64,000 nucleotides of DNA from an uncultured Bacteroidota bacterium (GTDB lineage: Bacteria > Bacteroidota > Bacteroidia > Chitinophagales > Chitinophagaceae), in contig CALEZD010000042.1 in the NCBI GenBank assembly GCA_937928385.1, forward strand, positions 1-64,000. Direction: 5' to 3'. The notes under the pieces are model-generated. The model saw only the letters and a list, made by a program, of their open reading frames with translations. It was not told the origin of the DNA and searched no databases. This document shows, in pieces, positions 52,851-61,064 of the stretch (the stretch's first letter is position 1; each line of letters begins with the position of its first letter). A program made the translations under genes and the position numbers.

Positions 52851-54782
52851 TTACCCTTCTACAAAATACATCTTCAACATACCCTTGTTCTTTGCTTCCA
52901 GCTCACCACGGTAGATACAGGTGAATTTATCTTGTACCAATTTGTAAGTGGTTTGAGAGATGTTTATCTTTCCTGCTTCACTGTTTTGCTCCATTCGTGC
53001 TGCTGTGTTTACGGTATCGCCCCATATATCGTAGGCAAATTTCTTTACACCTACTATACCGGCTACTACCTCTCCACTATGTACACCTATGCGTATTTCA
53101 AATGTTTTATCACCCAGTTGTTCACGACGTTGTAACATGAATGTTTTTATCTCTTGAGCAGCCTGTACTGTTTTTTCTGCATGTCGTTCATTGGCAGTTG
53201 GCAACCCGCATACGGCTAAGTAGGCATCGCCGATAGTCTTTATTTTTTCTATACCATGCCTCTCCATGATATCGTCAAATACTTTGAAACAACTATGCAA
53301 TTCTTCTACCAATGCCTGCGAACCCATACGCTCACCGGCGGTTGTAAAATTCACAAAGTCTGTAAAGAGCACAGTTACATTATCAAACTGTTGTGCTGTT
53401 GTAGCACCACGGTCTTTTAGTTCGCTGGCAATCTCTTCGGGCAAAATGTTGTACAATAATGTTTCTGACTTGTTTTTTTCTATGGCCAGTTTTTTATTGT
53501 TTCTGAAAACGAATATGCTAAATGCAAGCAGTAATACTGCCATCCCTATACCACTAAAAGCCATGGTGCGCTGACGTTGTAGTTTTACTGCTGTCAGCTT
53601 TTGCGCCTCAGCGTTGTGTATGCTATCAGCTATTTGTTTCTTTTCATATTCACCCTTTACTTCCAGCCTGGCCAGCTCTGCCGTATTCTCTCTGTTAAAC
53701 ACCGAATCTTTGTATACTATGTATTGCTCCAGTGCCTTTATTGCCGCCTTATCGTTGCCTGCTTGTCTGTTGGCAAAAAACAGGGCATGATAAGCTGTAA
53801 CCAAATCATCCAACTGGTTGATGTTTTCAAATATTTTAATTCCTCTTGAATAGTATGTAATAGCTTTGCTATAATCACCCATTTCACTATATAAATACCC
53901 TGTTTTAACCAATGTATATCCAAGGCTTGTACTATCACCGCTCTTTGTCGAAAGCTGAACCGCAAGTTGGAGTGTATCCAATGCTTTTGTATATTCTTTT
54001 GACCTTATATACACACCCCCGATATTTGTAAGAGCGATTATTTCGGCTCGTTTATTTTGGTATTGATTGGCCAGCCTGAGACCTCTGCGATAGTACTCCA
54101 GGCTATGTGGTGCATCTTCTTTCTCGGTGTATACCAACCCGATATTGATCAATGCATCTATCTGTCCATACTCTATTTCCAGTCTTTCATATATGTCCAG
54201 TGCCATTTGCCAATATTCCACAGCTTTGTCCAAATCTATTTCGGCATCATAATATATTGCGCCAATTGTATTTGCTACATTTCCCATCAACCCGGAATCG
54301 GCAACTTGTGAAGCTAATTTCAGGGCTTCCAATGAAGCGTCCAGGGCTTTCGGGAATTCTCCACGTATGTCTAAAACGTTTGCAATATTGTTTAGCGCCA
54401 TAGCCATACGGCTTTTATTGCCTATTTCCTGACCTACGTTAAACGACTTTTTGAGGTAAGTCAAGGCCTGGTCATAATCAGCTTCATTTTTATAAATGAC
54501 ACCAATAGTATTATTGGCAACGCATATCCCGTATTTCCATCCCAATCTTTCAGATAATGCCAGGGCGCGCTCAGCATAAATCCGGGCTTTGTCGCTCGCG
54601 ATGTCAATAGAAGACCAGGCAATAGCGTTTAGAATTTTGGCTTTAGTAGTATCGTCTTTTAATGTCGGCAGTTCCTTTATCAAAGAGTCTGTAAGTGCCT
54701 GGCCTTTCAGCTTTTGAGCGTTCAATTGATTACTGATGCTAACGAGCAAACAGACATTAAGCAATAACAGCAATCGTTTCAT
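52851..54782 (-). CDS. TPR-coupled class III adenylate cyclase, paralogue 2
   Basis: A 643-residue protein with signal peptide (LLLLLNVCLLVSISNQLNAQ), TPR array of about eight repeats (residues 45-365), a membrane helix (AFSGIGMAVLLLAFSIFVF, about 407-425), the LLYNILPEEIASELKDRG linker and a cyclase domain. Catalytic residues are intact: VLFTDFVNFT, EKIKTIGDAYLAVCG, AYDIWGDTVNTAAR (Asp585, Asn592, Arg596). Its catalytic DNA shares a 164-base identical tract (53197-53360) with paralogue 3, consistent with gene conversion. Expected to produce cAMP from ATP in response to a periplasmic cue sensed by the TPRs; the cue is unknown. Only 56 bases separate it from paralogue 3. Confidence 0.93.
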   Translation of the reverse strand: MKRLLLLLNVCLLVSISNQLNAQKLKGQALTDSLIKELPTLKDDTTKAKILNAIAWSSIDIASDKARIYAERALALSERLGWKYGICVANNTIGVIYKNEADYDQALTYLKKSFNVGQEIGNKSRMAMALNNIANVLDIRGEFPKALDASLEALKLASQVADSGLMGNVANTIGAIYYDAEIDLDKAVEYWQMALDIYERLEIEYGQIDALINIGLVYTEKEDAPHSLEYYRRGLRLANQYQNKRAEIIALTNIGGVYIRSKEYTKALDTLQLAVQLSTKSGDSTSLGYTLVKTGYLYSEMGDYSKAITYYSRGIKIFENINQLDDLVTAYHALFFANRQAGNDKAAIKALEQYIVYKDSVFNRENTAELARLEVKGEYEKKQIADSIHNAEAQKLTAVKLQRQRTMAFSGIGMAVLLLAFSIFVFRNNKKLAIEKNKSETLLYNILPEEIASELKDRGATTAQQFDNVTVLFTDFVNFTTAGERMGSQALVEELHSCFKVFDDIMERHGIEKIKTIGDAYLAVCGLPTANERHAEKTVQAAQEIKTFMLQRREQLGDKTFEIRIGVHSGEVVAGIVGVKKFAYDIWGDTVNTAARMEQNSEAGKINISQTTYKLVQDKFTCIYRGELEAKNKGMLKMYFVEG

Positions 54783-54838
54783 ATTAGAGACAATTTGCAG
54801 TAAGATATAAATATTATTTCAATATCTACATACGCCTT

Positions 54839-56812
54839 CTATGTTTCTACAAAATACATTTTCAACATACCCTTTCCCTTAGCCTCTATCTCACCTCGAT
54901 AAGTACAGGTAAATTTATCTTTCACTAATTCATAAGTAGTCTCCGAAATATTAATCTTACCAGGTTCACTATTCGTTTCCATACGTGCTGCGGTGTTTAC
55001 TGTATCACCCCATATATCGTAGGCAAATTTCTTTACACCCACTATACCCGCTACCACTTCACCACTGTGTACGCCTATCCGCACTTCAAATGTTTTATCG
55101 CCCAACTGCGCACGGCGTTGCAACATAAAAGTTCTTATATCCAATGCTGCCTGTACAACTTTTCCGGCATGATGTTCATCAGTTGTTGGCAACCCGCATA
55201 CGGCTAAGTAGGCATCGCCGATAGTCTTTATTTTTTCTATACCATGCCTCTCCATGATATCGTCAAATACTTTGAAACAACTATGCAATTCTTCTACCAA
55301 TGCCTGCGAACCCATACGCTCACCGGCGGTTGTAAAATTCACAAAGTCGGTGAATATAACCGACACATGGTCGTACTGGTGAGCTGTAGTGGCGCCACGC
55401 TCCTTCAATTCATCTGCCACTTCTTCAGGTAAGATATTATGTAGCAATTCCTCAGACTTCCGCTTTTCTTCACTCAGCATTTTATTAGCCCTGCCCCGCT
55501 CCCTGTAGTTTCTGAATATAATGGCAAGCACTATAAACAGCACTGCAATACCGGCTATCAGGGCCACTCGCTCATTTTTCTTTTTGGCTATCAATACCTG
55601 CTGTAGTTCCAGTTCCTTATCTTTTAACTCAATAGCCTTCTGTGCATCCAGTTTGGCCACCTTCTTGCTTTCATTTTGTATATCCAGCGAGTCTTTCAAT
55701 GCCGACCTTCGTTTATACAGCACCAGGGCAGCGTCGGTTTCACCGGTCCCCTCATAAGCTTCCGACAAGTAGCCATATATATCTATCAGTGTAGTCTGTT
55801 CATTGATACCTTCAAAAAAAACACGGGCATCATTCAATAGTTCTATAGCTTTCAGGTAGTTCTGTTCCCTGGTGGGTTCAAACAATGATGTATCAGCCTT
55901 GTAGCCGGTTGTATCCGCTGCTACTGCAAGATAAGTCTTGCCCAGAGATACGTTACTGTAAGCAACATATTGCTTATCGCTGGCACGTGAAAAATAACCT
56001 CCTGACAACCTGAACAGGCGCTGGGCTTTGTTGTAATTACCTTTATTATAATAACATTCAGCCAGGTAATTTTCGCCTACTGCAATAAAAAATTTATTCC
56101 CAAACTCTGTATATATCTGTATTACAGAGTCAGCGTACTTAATTGCTTCGTCGTATTCTTTGTCTTCTATCAGGCTTTCTACCAGGCTCATCATTATATA
56201 CGCCCTGTCAAACCTGTCACCGTATTTACTGTTGGCTTCCAATGCCTTCTCGTAATAGGTGTTAGCCTGTTCAGGTTCGCCCGCCACACCGTACAGGTCG
56301 CCGATGTCTGAGTACAGTGTGGCGATATTTTCTTCGCCTATCGATTGATATGCCGCCAGCGCCTTGAAATAGTATCCCAGGCTTATGGACAACTGGTTGC
56401 TTGATCCATACATATCGGCCATACTATGGTAACATCCGGCCAGTTCAAATGTGTCATTCAGTCTTGTATATCCTGCTATGCATTTATCATAATAATACTT
56501 TGCCGAATCAAAATGAGATTGCAGGTAGTGAACAAACCCTACATAATTGTACGCAAATAAGTCCCCCCTGTCCCAGTCCATTTTCCGCGCATGTGCCATC
56601 AGCCTATAAGCATAGTACATGGAAGTGTCGAGGTTAATGTCATTATACTGACTTATCAGCGAGCCATAAGCATCCAGCTTATCTGTATCATTGGCAATTC
56701 CGGGCAACTCTTTTAATACCGAATCCACAAAAGCCCTGCCTCCGCGGTTTTGAGCACCGGCGCATAAACAACCGAACATTAACAGCAACATTATCGCAAT
56801 AAATGTTCTCAT
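54839..56812 (-). CDS. TPR-coupled class III adenylate cyclase, paralogue 3
   Basis: A 657-residue protein with signal peptide (MRTFIAIMLLLMFGCLCAGA), TPRs with less regular spacing (about 45-385), a membrane helix (ALIAGIAVLFIVLAIIF, about 417-433), LLHNILPEEVADELKERG and an intact cyclase domain (VIFTDFVNFT, EKIKTIGDAYLAVCG, YDIWGDTVNTAAR with Asn606 and Arg610). The TPR half is the most distinct in sequence from paralogues 4-6, so it probably senses a different partner, while the catalytic half is nearly the same as in paralogue 2. The 129-base gap upstream, the largest in the array, may hold its own promoter. Confidence 0.93.
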   Translation of the reverse strand: MRTFIAIMLLLMFGCLCAGAQNRGGRAFVDSVLKELPGIANDTDKLDAYGSLISQYNDINLDTSMYYAYRLMAHARKMDWDRGDLFAYNYVGFVHYLQSHFDSAKYYYDKCIAGYTRLNDTFELAGCYHSMADMYGSSNQLSISLGYYFKALAAYQSIGEENIATLYSDIGDLYGVAGEPEQANTYYEKALEANSKYGDRFDRAYIMMSLVESLIEDKEYDEAIKYADSVIQIYTEFGNKFFIAVGENYLAECYYNKGNYNKAQRLFRLSGGYFSRASDKQYVAYSNVSLGKTYLAVAADTTGYKADTSLFEPTREQNYLKAIELLNDARVFFEGINEQTTLIDIYGYLSEAYEGTGETDAALVLYKRRSALKDSLDIQNESKKVAKLDAQKAIELKDKELELQQVLIAKKKNERVALIAGIAVLFIVLAIIFRNYRERGRANKMLSEEKRKSEELLHNILPEEVADELKERGATTAHQYDHVSVIFTDFVNFTTAGERMGSQALVEELHSCFKVFDDIMERHGIEKIKTIGDAYLAVCGLPTTDEHHAGKVVQAALDIRTFMLQRRAQLGDKTFEVRIGVHSGEVVAGIVGVKKFAYDIWGDTVNTAARMETNSEPGKINISETTYELVKDKFTCTYRGEIEAKGKGMLKMYFVET

Positions 56813-56941
56813 GCATTAAATAAAAGGCTTTTATGTTGTATTTGCAAGCATACACAGTGATATACTAGCTATCATACCGTGAATTGATGATTTTTTAATG
56901 TCATGCTCATCTGTTCATGGAAATAACGTTCACAAATTGCC

Positions 56942-58942
56942 TCAACCCTCTACAAAGTACATTCTCAGCTTGCCCTTGTTCTTTGCTTCCAGCTCGCCAC
57001 GGTAGCTACAGATGAATTTATCTTGCACCAACTCGTACGTAGTTTGTGAAATATTGATTTTTCCTGCTTCGCTTTTTTGTTCCATGCGGGCAGCCGTGTT
57101 CACAGTATCACCCCAAATATCATAGGCAAATTTCTTTACACCTACTATGCCCGCTACTACACTGCCGCTATGTATGCCTATGCGAATTTGAAAGGTCTTG
57201 TTACCTAATTTAGACTCCCTGTCTTGCATGAAAGCGGTTATCTCCATAGCTGCCTTTACTATATTATCTGCATGTTTAGGGTCAGCTGTTGGTAAGCCTG
57301 CCGCTGCCAGGTAAGCATCACCAATAGTCTTTATTTTCTCAATACCGTACTTCGATGTTATTGCATCAAATGCTTTGAAGCAGGTATGCAATTCACCTAT
57401 CAGGTTTTGTGCAGTCATCTTTTCGCTGGCTTTTGTAAAGTCAACAAAGTCTGTAAACAGCACCGTTACGTTATCGTAATGTTTGGCTGTAGTACCACCG
57501 GTTGTTTTCAGTTCAGCAGCTACTTCTTCAGGCAATATATTCAGCAGCAGTTCATCCGACTGCTTTCTCGCCGTCTCCGACTTGTCACGCTCTTTTACAA
57601 TAAAGAAGGAAAATCCTGCTAGCAATAATATACCCACTATACCCATATAGGTATAGTTCTTTTGCTTCTTCAGGTTGATGGCTGCTATTTTTTGTTTTTC
57701 CGCTGTTTTCAGGCTGTCCCTCAGCCGTTGCCGCTCATATTCATTTTTCATACCCATTTTCAGTATCTCTTCTTTATTCTCTTGAGAGAACACAGAGTCT
57801 TTTATAGCATGGAAGTTGTCTGACATCTCCAGCGATTTTTTGTAGTCACCCTTTAGCTTGTACGCTTCCGACAGAACTGCATAGCATTCCATCATCCTAT
57901 CAAGTGCCTCTATCTCTTTGCATATGGCCAGACCGCGCTGCAGGTGGTCTATGGCGGCGGCAAGCAAGGCTTCCCTGCCTGCAGGAATAGATACGGCAGG
58001 CCTGCGTTCAATTTCTGGTTTCGTGGAAACAACTCTAGGTTTACCAATGATGGCTATGTATGCGCTGCCGATATTATTTAAGGACAAAGCCATCATATAC
58101 TTATCCCCCAGCTCTTTCGCAAGTTGCAAGCTGCTTTGGAAGTAATCAACCGCCTGCGTATAATCACTTTGTCTTCCACAAACAAGCCCGATATTGCCGG
58201 AAGTCATAGCAATACCTTGTTTATCCCCCAATTCTTCAAATATTTTTAAAGACTTGAAATAATATTTCAGCGCTTGGGGATAATTACTTTGTTCTGAATA
58301 AACATTGCCGATATTGCTGGTAGTTCTTGCAATACCGCTTTTATTCCCCAACTCTTCATACATTTTTAAAGCCTTAGAATGATATTTCAGGGCTTTGGGA
58401 TAATCACCTTGTCCTGCATAAACAAGGCCGATATTGCCAATAGTTCTTGCAATATTGTCTTTATCCCCCAATGTTTCCTTCATTTTTAAAACCTTAAAAT
58501 AATATTCCAGGGCTTTGGCATAATCACTTTGTCTTGAATAAACATTGCCGATACTACGGGTAATTCTTGCAATACTGCCTTTATCCCCCAATGCTTCGTT
58601 CATTTTTAAAGACTTAAAATAATATTCCAGGGCTTTTGGATAATCGGACTTGGATTGATAATTATTCCCCAGGTTATTATCAGCCTTTGCTATTCCCTTT
58701 TTCCAGCCTAATTGTTCTGCCAGGGCCAGCCCCTGCAGACCGTATTTGATGCCCTCATCCGGGTTGATTTGAGCATAGTCCCACGACAAATCATTCAGCA
58801 GGTTCACCTTATTGGTATCTTCTTTAGCCTTGGGCAACTCTGCAAGCATGGAGTCTAATAAAGCTTGCCCTTCCGGCTTTTGCGCATTTGCACTTGCTAA
58901 ATAGCAAATGAAAGCCATTAATATCAGTGAGAACTGTTTCAT
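56942..58942 (-). CDS. TPR-coupled class III adenylate cyclase, paralogue 4
   Basis: From the ATG at 58942 (MKQFSLILMAFICYLASANA signal peptide) the protein is 666 residues; an ATG 21 bases upstream is also in frame. The TPR array includes near-identical 40-residue units (GNIGLVYAGQGDYPKALKYH style) encoded by 120-base tandem repeats at about 58140-58680. A membrane helix (YTYMGIVGILLLAGFSFFIV) precedes LLLNILPEEVAAELKTTG and the cyclase domain (VLFTDFVDFT, EKIKTIGDAYLAAAG, YDIWGDTVNTAAR; Asn615). All catalytic residues are retained. The final residues read KLRMYFVEG instead of KMYFVE. The repeat array suggests recent expansion of its sensor. Confidence 0.93.
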   Translation of the reverse strand: MKQFSLILMAFICYLASANAQKPEGQALLDSMLAELPKAKEDTNKVNLLNDLSWDYAQINPDEGIKYGLQGLALAEQLGWKKGIAKADNNLGNNYQSKSDYPKALEYYFKSLKMNEALGDKGSIARITRSIGNVYSRQSDYAKALEYYFKVLKMKETLGDKDNIARTIGNIGLVYAGQGDYPKALKYHSKALKMYEELGNKSGIARTTSNIGNVYSEQSNYPQALKYYFKSLKIFEELGDKQGIAMTSGNIGLVCGRQSDYTQAVDYFQSSLQLAKELGDKYMMALSLNNIGSAYIAIIGKPRVVSTKPEIERRPAVSIPAGREALLAAAIDHLQRGLAICKEIEALDRMMECYAVLSEAYKLKGDYKKSLEMSDNFHAIKDSVFSQENKEEILKMGMKNEYERQRLRDSLKTAEKQKIAAINLKKQKNYTYMGIVGILLLAGFSFFIVKERDKSETARKQSDELLLNILPEEVAAELKTTGGTTAKHYDNVTVLFTDFVDFTKASEKMTAQNLIGELHTCFKAFDAITSKYGIEKIKTIGDAYLAAAGLPTADPKHADNIVKAAMEITAFMQDRESKLGNKTFQIRIGIHSGSVVAGIVGVKKFAYDIWGDTVNTAARMEQKSEAGKINISQTTYELVQDKFICSYRGELEAKNKGKLRMYFVEG
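58140..58680 (-). repeat. 120-base tandem repeats encoding 40-residue TPRs
   Basis: Four to five near-identical direct units inside paralogue 4. The motif GCAATA recurs at 58209, 58329, 58449 and 58569, exactly 120 bases apart, each within the same repeated context. One unit equals one 40-residue TPR. Confidence 0.85.
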
Positions 58943-58980
58943 ACGGGCAAGTTGAAGTTTCAAGATATAAAATTAACCCG

Positions 58981-61008
58981 CTATACCTCCACAAAGTACA
59001 TCTTCAGCATGCCCTTGTTCTTTGCTTCCAGCTCGCCACGGTAGCTACAGGTGAATTTATCTTGTACCAATTCATAAGTAGTTTGTGAGATGTTGATTTT
59101 TCCCGCTTCGCTGTTTTGCTCCATACGGGCAGCTGTGTTGACAGTATCGCCCCATATATCGTAGGCAAATTTCTTTACGCCCACTATACCCGCTACCACA
59201 CTGCCGCTATGTATACCTATGCGAATCTGAAAGGTCCTGTTGCCTAATTTAGACTCCCTGTCTTGCATGAAAGCGGTTATCTCCATAGCAGCCTTTACTA
59301 TATTATTAGCATGTTTGGGGTCTGCTGTAGGCAGGCCTGCTACTGCTAAGTATGCATCACCAATAGTCTTTATTTTTTCAATACCGTACTTCGATGTTAT
59401 CTCATCAAATGCTTTAAAGCAGCTATGCAATTCATCAATCAGGTTTTGTGCCGTCATCTTTTCGCCTGCCTGTGTAAAGTTCACAAAGTCGGTAAACATC
59501 ACGGTTACATTATCAAAATGTTTAGCGATGGTACCACCCGTTGTTTTCAGTTCCGAGGCCACTTCTTCAGGCAGTATGTTCAGTAGCAATTCATCCGACT
59601 GTTTCCTTGCTTTTTCAGATTTACCGCGCTCCTTTATTATGAAGAAAGAAAAACCTGCCAGTAATAATATACCTGCAAATCCAATGTATGTATAGTTCTT
59701 TTGCTTCTTCAGGTTGATGGATGCAATTTTTTGTTGTTCGGCTGCTTTCAGGCTGTCGGCAAATCGCTGACGGTCGTATTCATTCTGCATGCTTATTTTC
59801 AACAGCTCCTCCCTGTTAGCCTGCGAAAATATGGAGTCCTTTATGGCATGGTAATGATCAGACGCCTCCAATGCTTTCCTGTACTCTCCCCGCAACTTAT
59901 ATACCTCAGCCAGGTTCGCATAGCTCCGTCTCATCACTTCATAAGAACTTATATCCTTGCCTGTTTCAAGGGCGCGTTCAAAATATCTGATTGCTGCAGC
60001 AAGTAATGCATTTTTCCCGGTGGGTATTGTGCCATCAGGCATATAGGCTCCGTGCTGCAATTCTGTACTATTGTCATTTTCGGCAGGATCGACAGGATTA
60101 CCGTTGTAAATATTCATATGCAACTCGCCTATATCATTGAGCACTCCGCCCACATTCTGTTTGTCTCCAATCTCTTCAGATATTTTTAAGCCTTTCTGTA
60201 GATAACCTATTGCTATGGTATAATTCTTCTTTTTTGTATAAACTGTACCTATAGAAGCTATCGTAGCACCCTCAATCCACTTACTATCAATTTCTCTGGC
60301 TTTTTCAAGTGCCTTTAAGTAATATTCCAGCGCTTTATCATTACTGTCCTGTGCATCATATGCGCCTCCAACATTATAGAAAGCAATAGCTAAACTCTGT
60401 TGATTATTTACATCCAGGCAAAATTCAATCGCCTTAAAATAATACTTTCGCGATTGTTCAAAATCGTGCAGCGCTTGATACACATTACCGATATTATTTG
60501 TAATAGTTGCAGCAAAATCTATATCTCCGTTTTCTTCGGCCAGCTTTAATCCTATAATGTAGTATTCAAGGGCTTTCTTTCTATTGCTTTGGTTATCATA
60601 TATGGTGCCCATATTGCTATATGTGCCTGCTTCATGACGTTTGTCGCCCAACTCTTTATACAACTTTAATGCGATGGCATAATACTCCAGCGATTTGGTA
60701 TAGTTCCCGATATCGTCATACTTTGATCCAAGAATGTCGTTGCCCTGGGCCAATCCTTTTTTCCATTGCAGCTTTTCACTTAACACCAGCAGTTCGTTAG
60801 CATATTTGATGCATTCTTCAGCCTTCGAATTATTATGTCCCCTTGCCAAAGCATTCAATAGGTTCGCTTTATTGGTGTCTTCCTTTTGACGGGGTAGTTC
60901 TTTTAGCAGGGAGTCGATACGCTCCTGGCCTCTCAGCCTTTGGGCATATACACTATTACCTATGCATGGGAGCATAATAATCACCAGGAGAATAAGCAAT
61001 CGCTTCAT
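58981..61008 (-). CDS. TPR-coupled class III adenylate cyclase, paralogue 5
   Basis: The start at 61008 (MKRLLILLVIIMLPCIGNSV signal peptide) is preferred over one 57 bases upstream, giving 675 residues. TPRs span about 45-390 with 40-residue spacing; a short insertion MNIYNGNPVDPAENDNSTEL breaks the array. The membrane helix YTYIGFAGILLLAGFSFFII, the LLLNILPEEVASELKTTG linker and a complete cyclase domain follow (VMFTDFVNFT, EKIKTIGDAYLAVAG, YDIWGDTVNTAAR; Asn624, Arg628). It shares a 77-base identical 3' tract with paralogue 6 (58988-59064 versus 61072-61148). The leader GGGGGAAATTAACGAAGTAA on the plus strand resembles that of paralogue 6. Confidence 0.93.
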   Translation of the reverse strand: MKRLLILLVIIMLPCIGNSVYAQRLRGQERIDSLLKELPRQKEDTNKANLLNALARGHNNSKAEECIKYANELLVLSEKLQWKKGLAQGNDILGSKYDDIGNYTKSLEYYAIALKLYKELGDKRHEAGTYSNMGTIYDNQSNRKKALEYYIIGLKLAEENGDIDFAATITNNIGNVYQALHDFEQSRKYYFKAIEFCLDVNNQQSLAIAFYNVGGAYDAQDSNDKALEYYLKALEKAREIDSKWIEGATIASIGTVYTKKKNYTIAIGYLQKGLKISEEIGDKQNVGGVLNDIGELHMNIYNGNPVDPAENDNSTELQHGAYMPDGTIPTGKNALLAAAIRYFERALETGKDISSYEVMRRSYANLAEVYKLRGEYRKALEASDHYHAIKDSIFSQANREELLKISMQNEYDRQRFADSLKAAEQQKIASINLKKQKNYTYIGFAGILLLAGFSFFIIKERGKSEKARKQSDELLLNILPEEVASELKTTGGTIAKHFDNVTVMFTDFVNFTQAGEKMTAQNLIDELHSCFKAFDEITSKYGIEKIKTIGDAYLAVAGLPTADPKHANNIVKAAMEITAFMQDRESKLGNRTFQIRIGIHSGSVVAGIVGVKKFAYDIWGDTVNTAARMEQNSEAGKINISQTTYELVQDKFTCSYRGELEAKNKGMLKMYFVEV

Positions 61009-61064
61009 AAAGGGGGAAATTAACGAAGTAAAACATGAAGAATAGTTCAATATTTCTATACCCA

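Noticed and set aside
58140..58680. 120-base direct repeats considered as a CRISPR array
   Set aside because: Units are contiguous, coding and without unique spacers; they encode TPRs.
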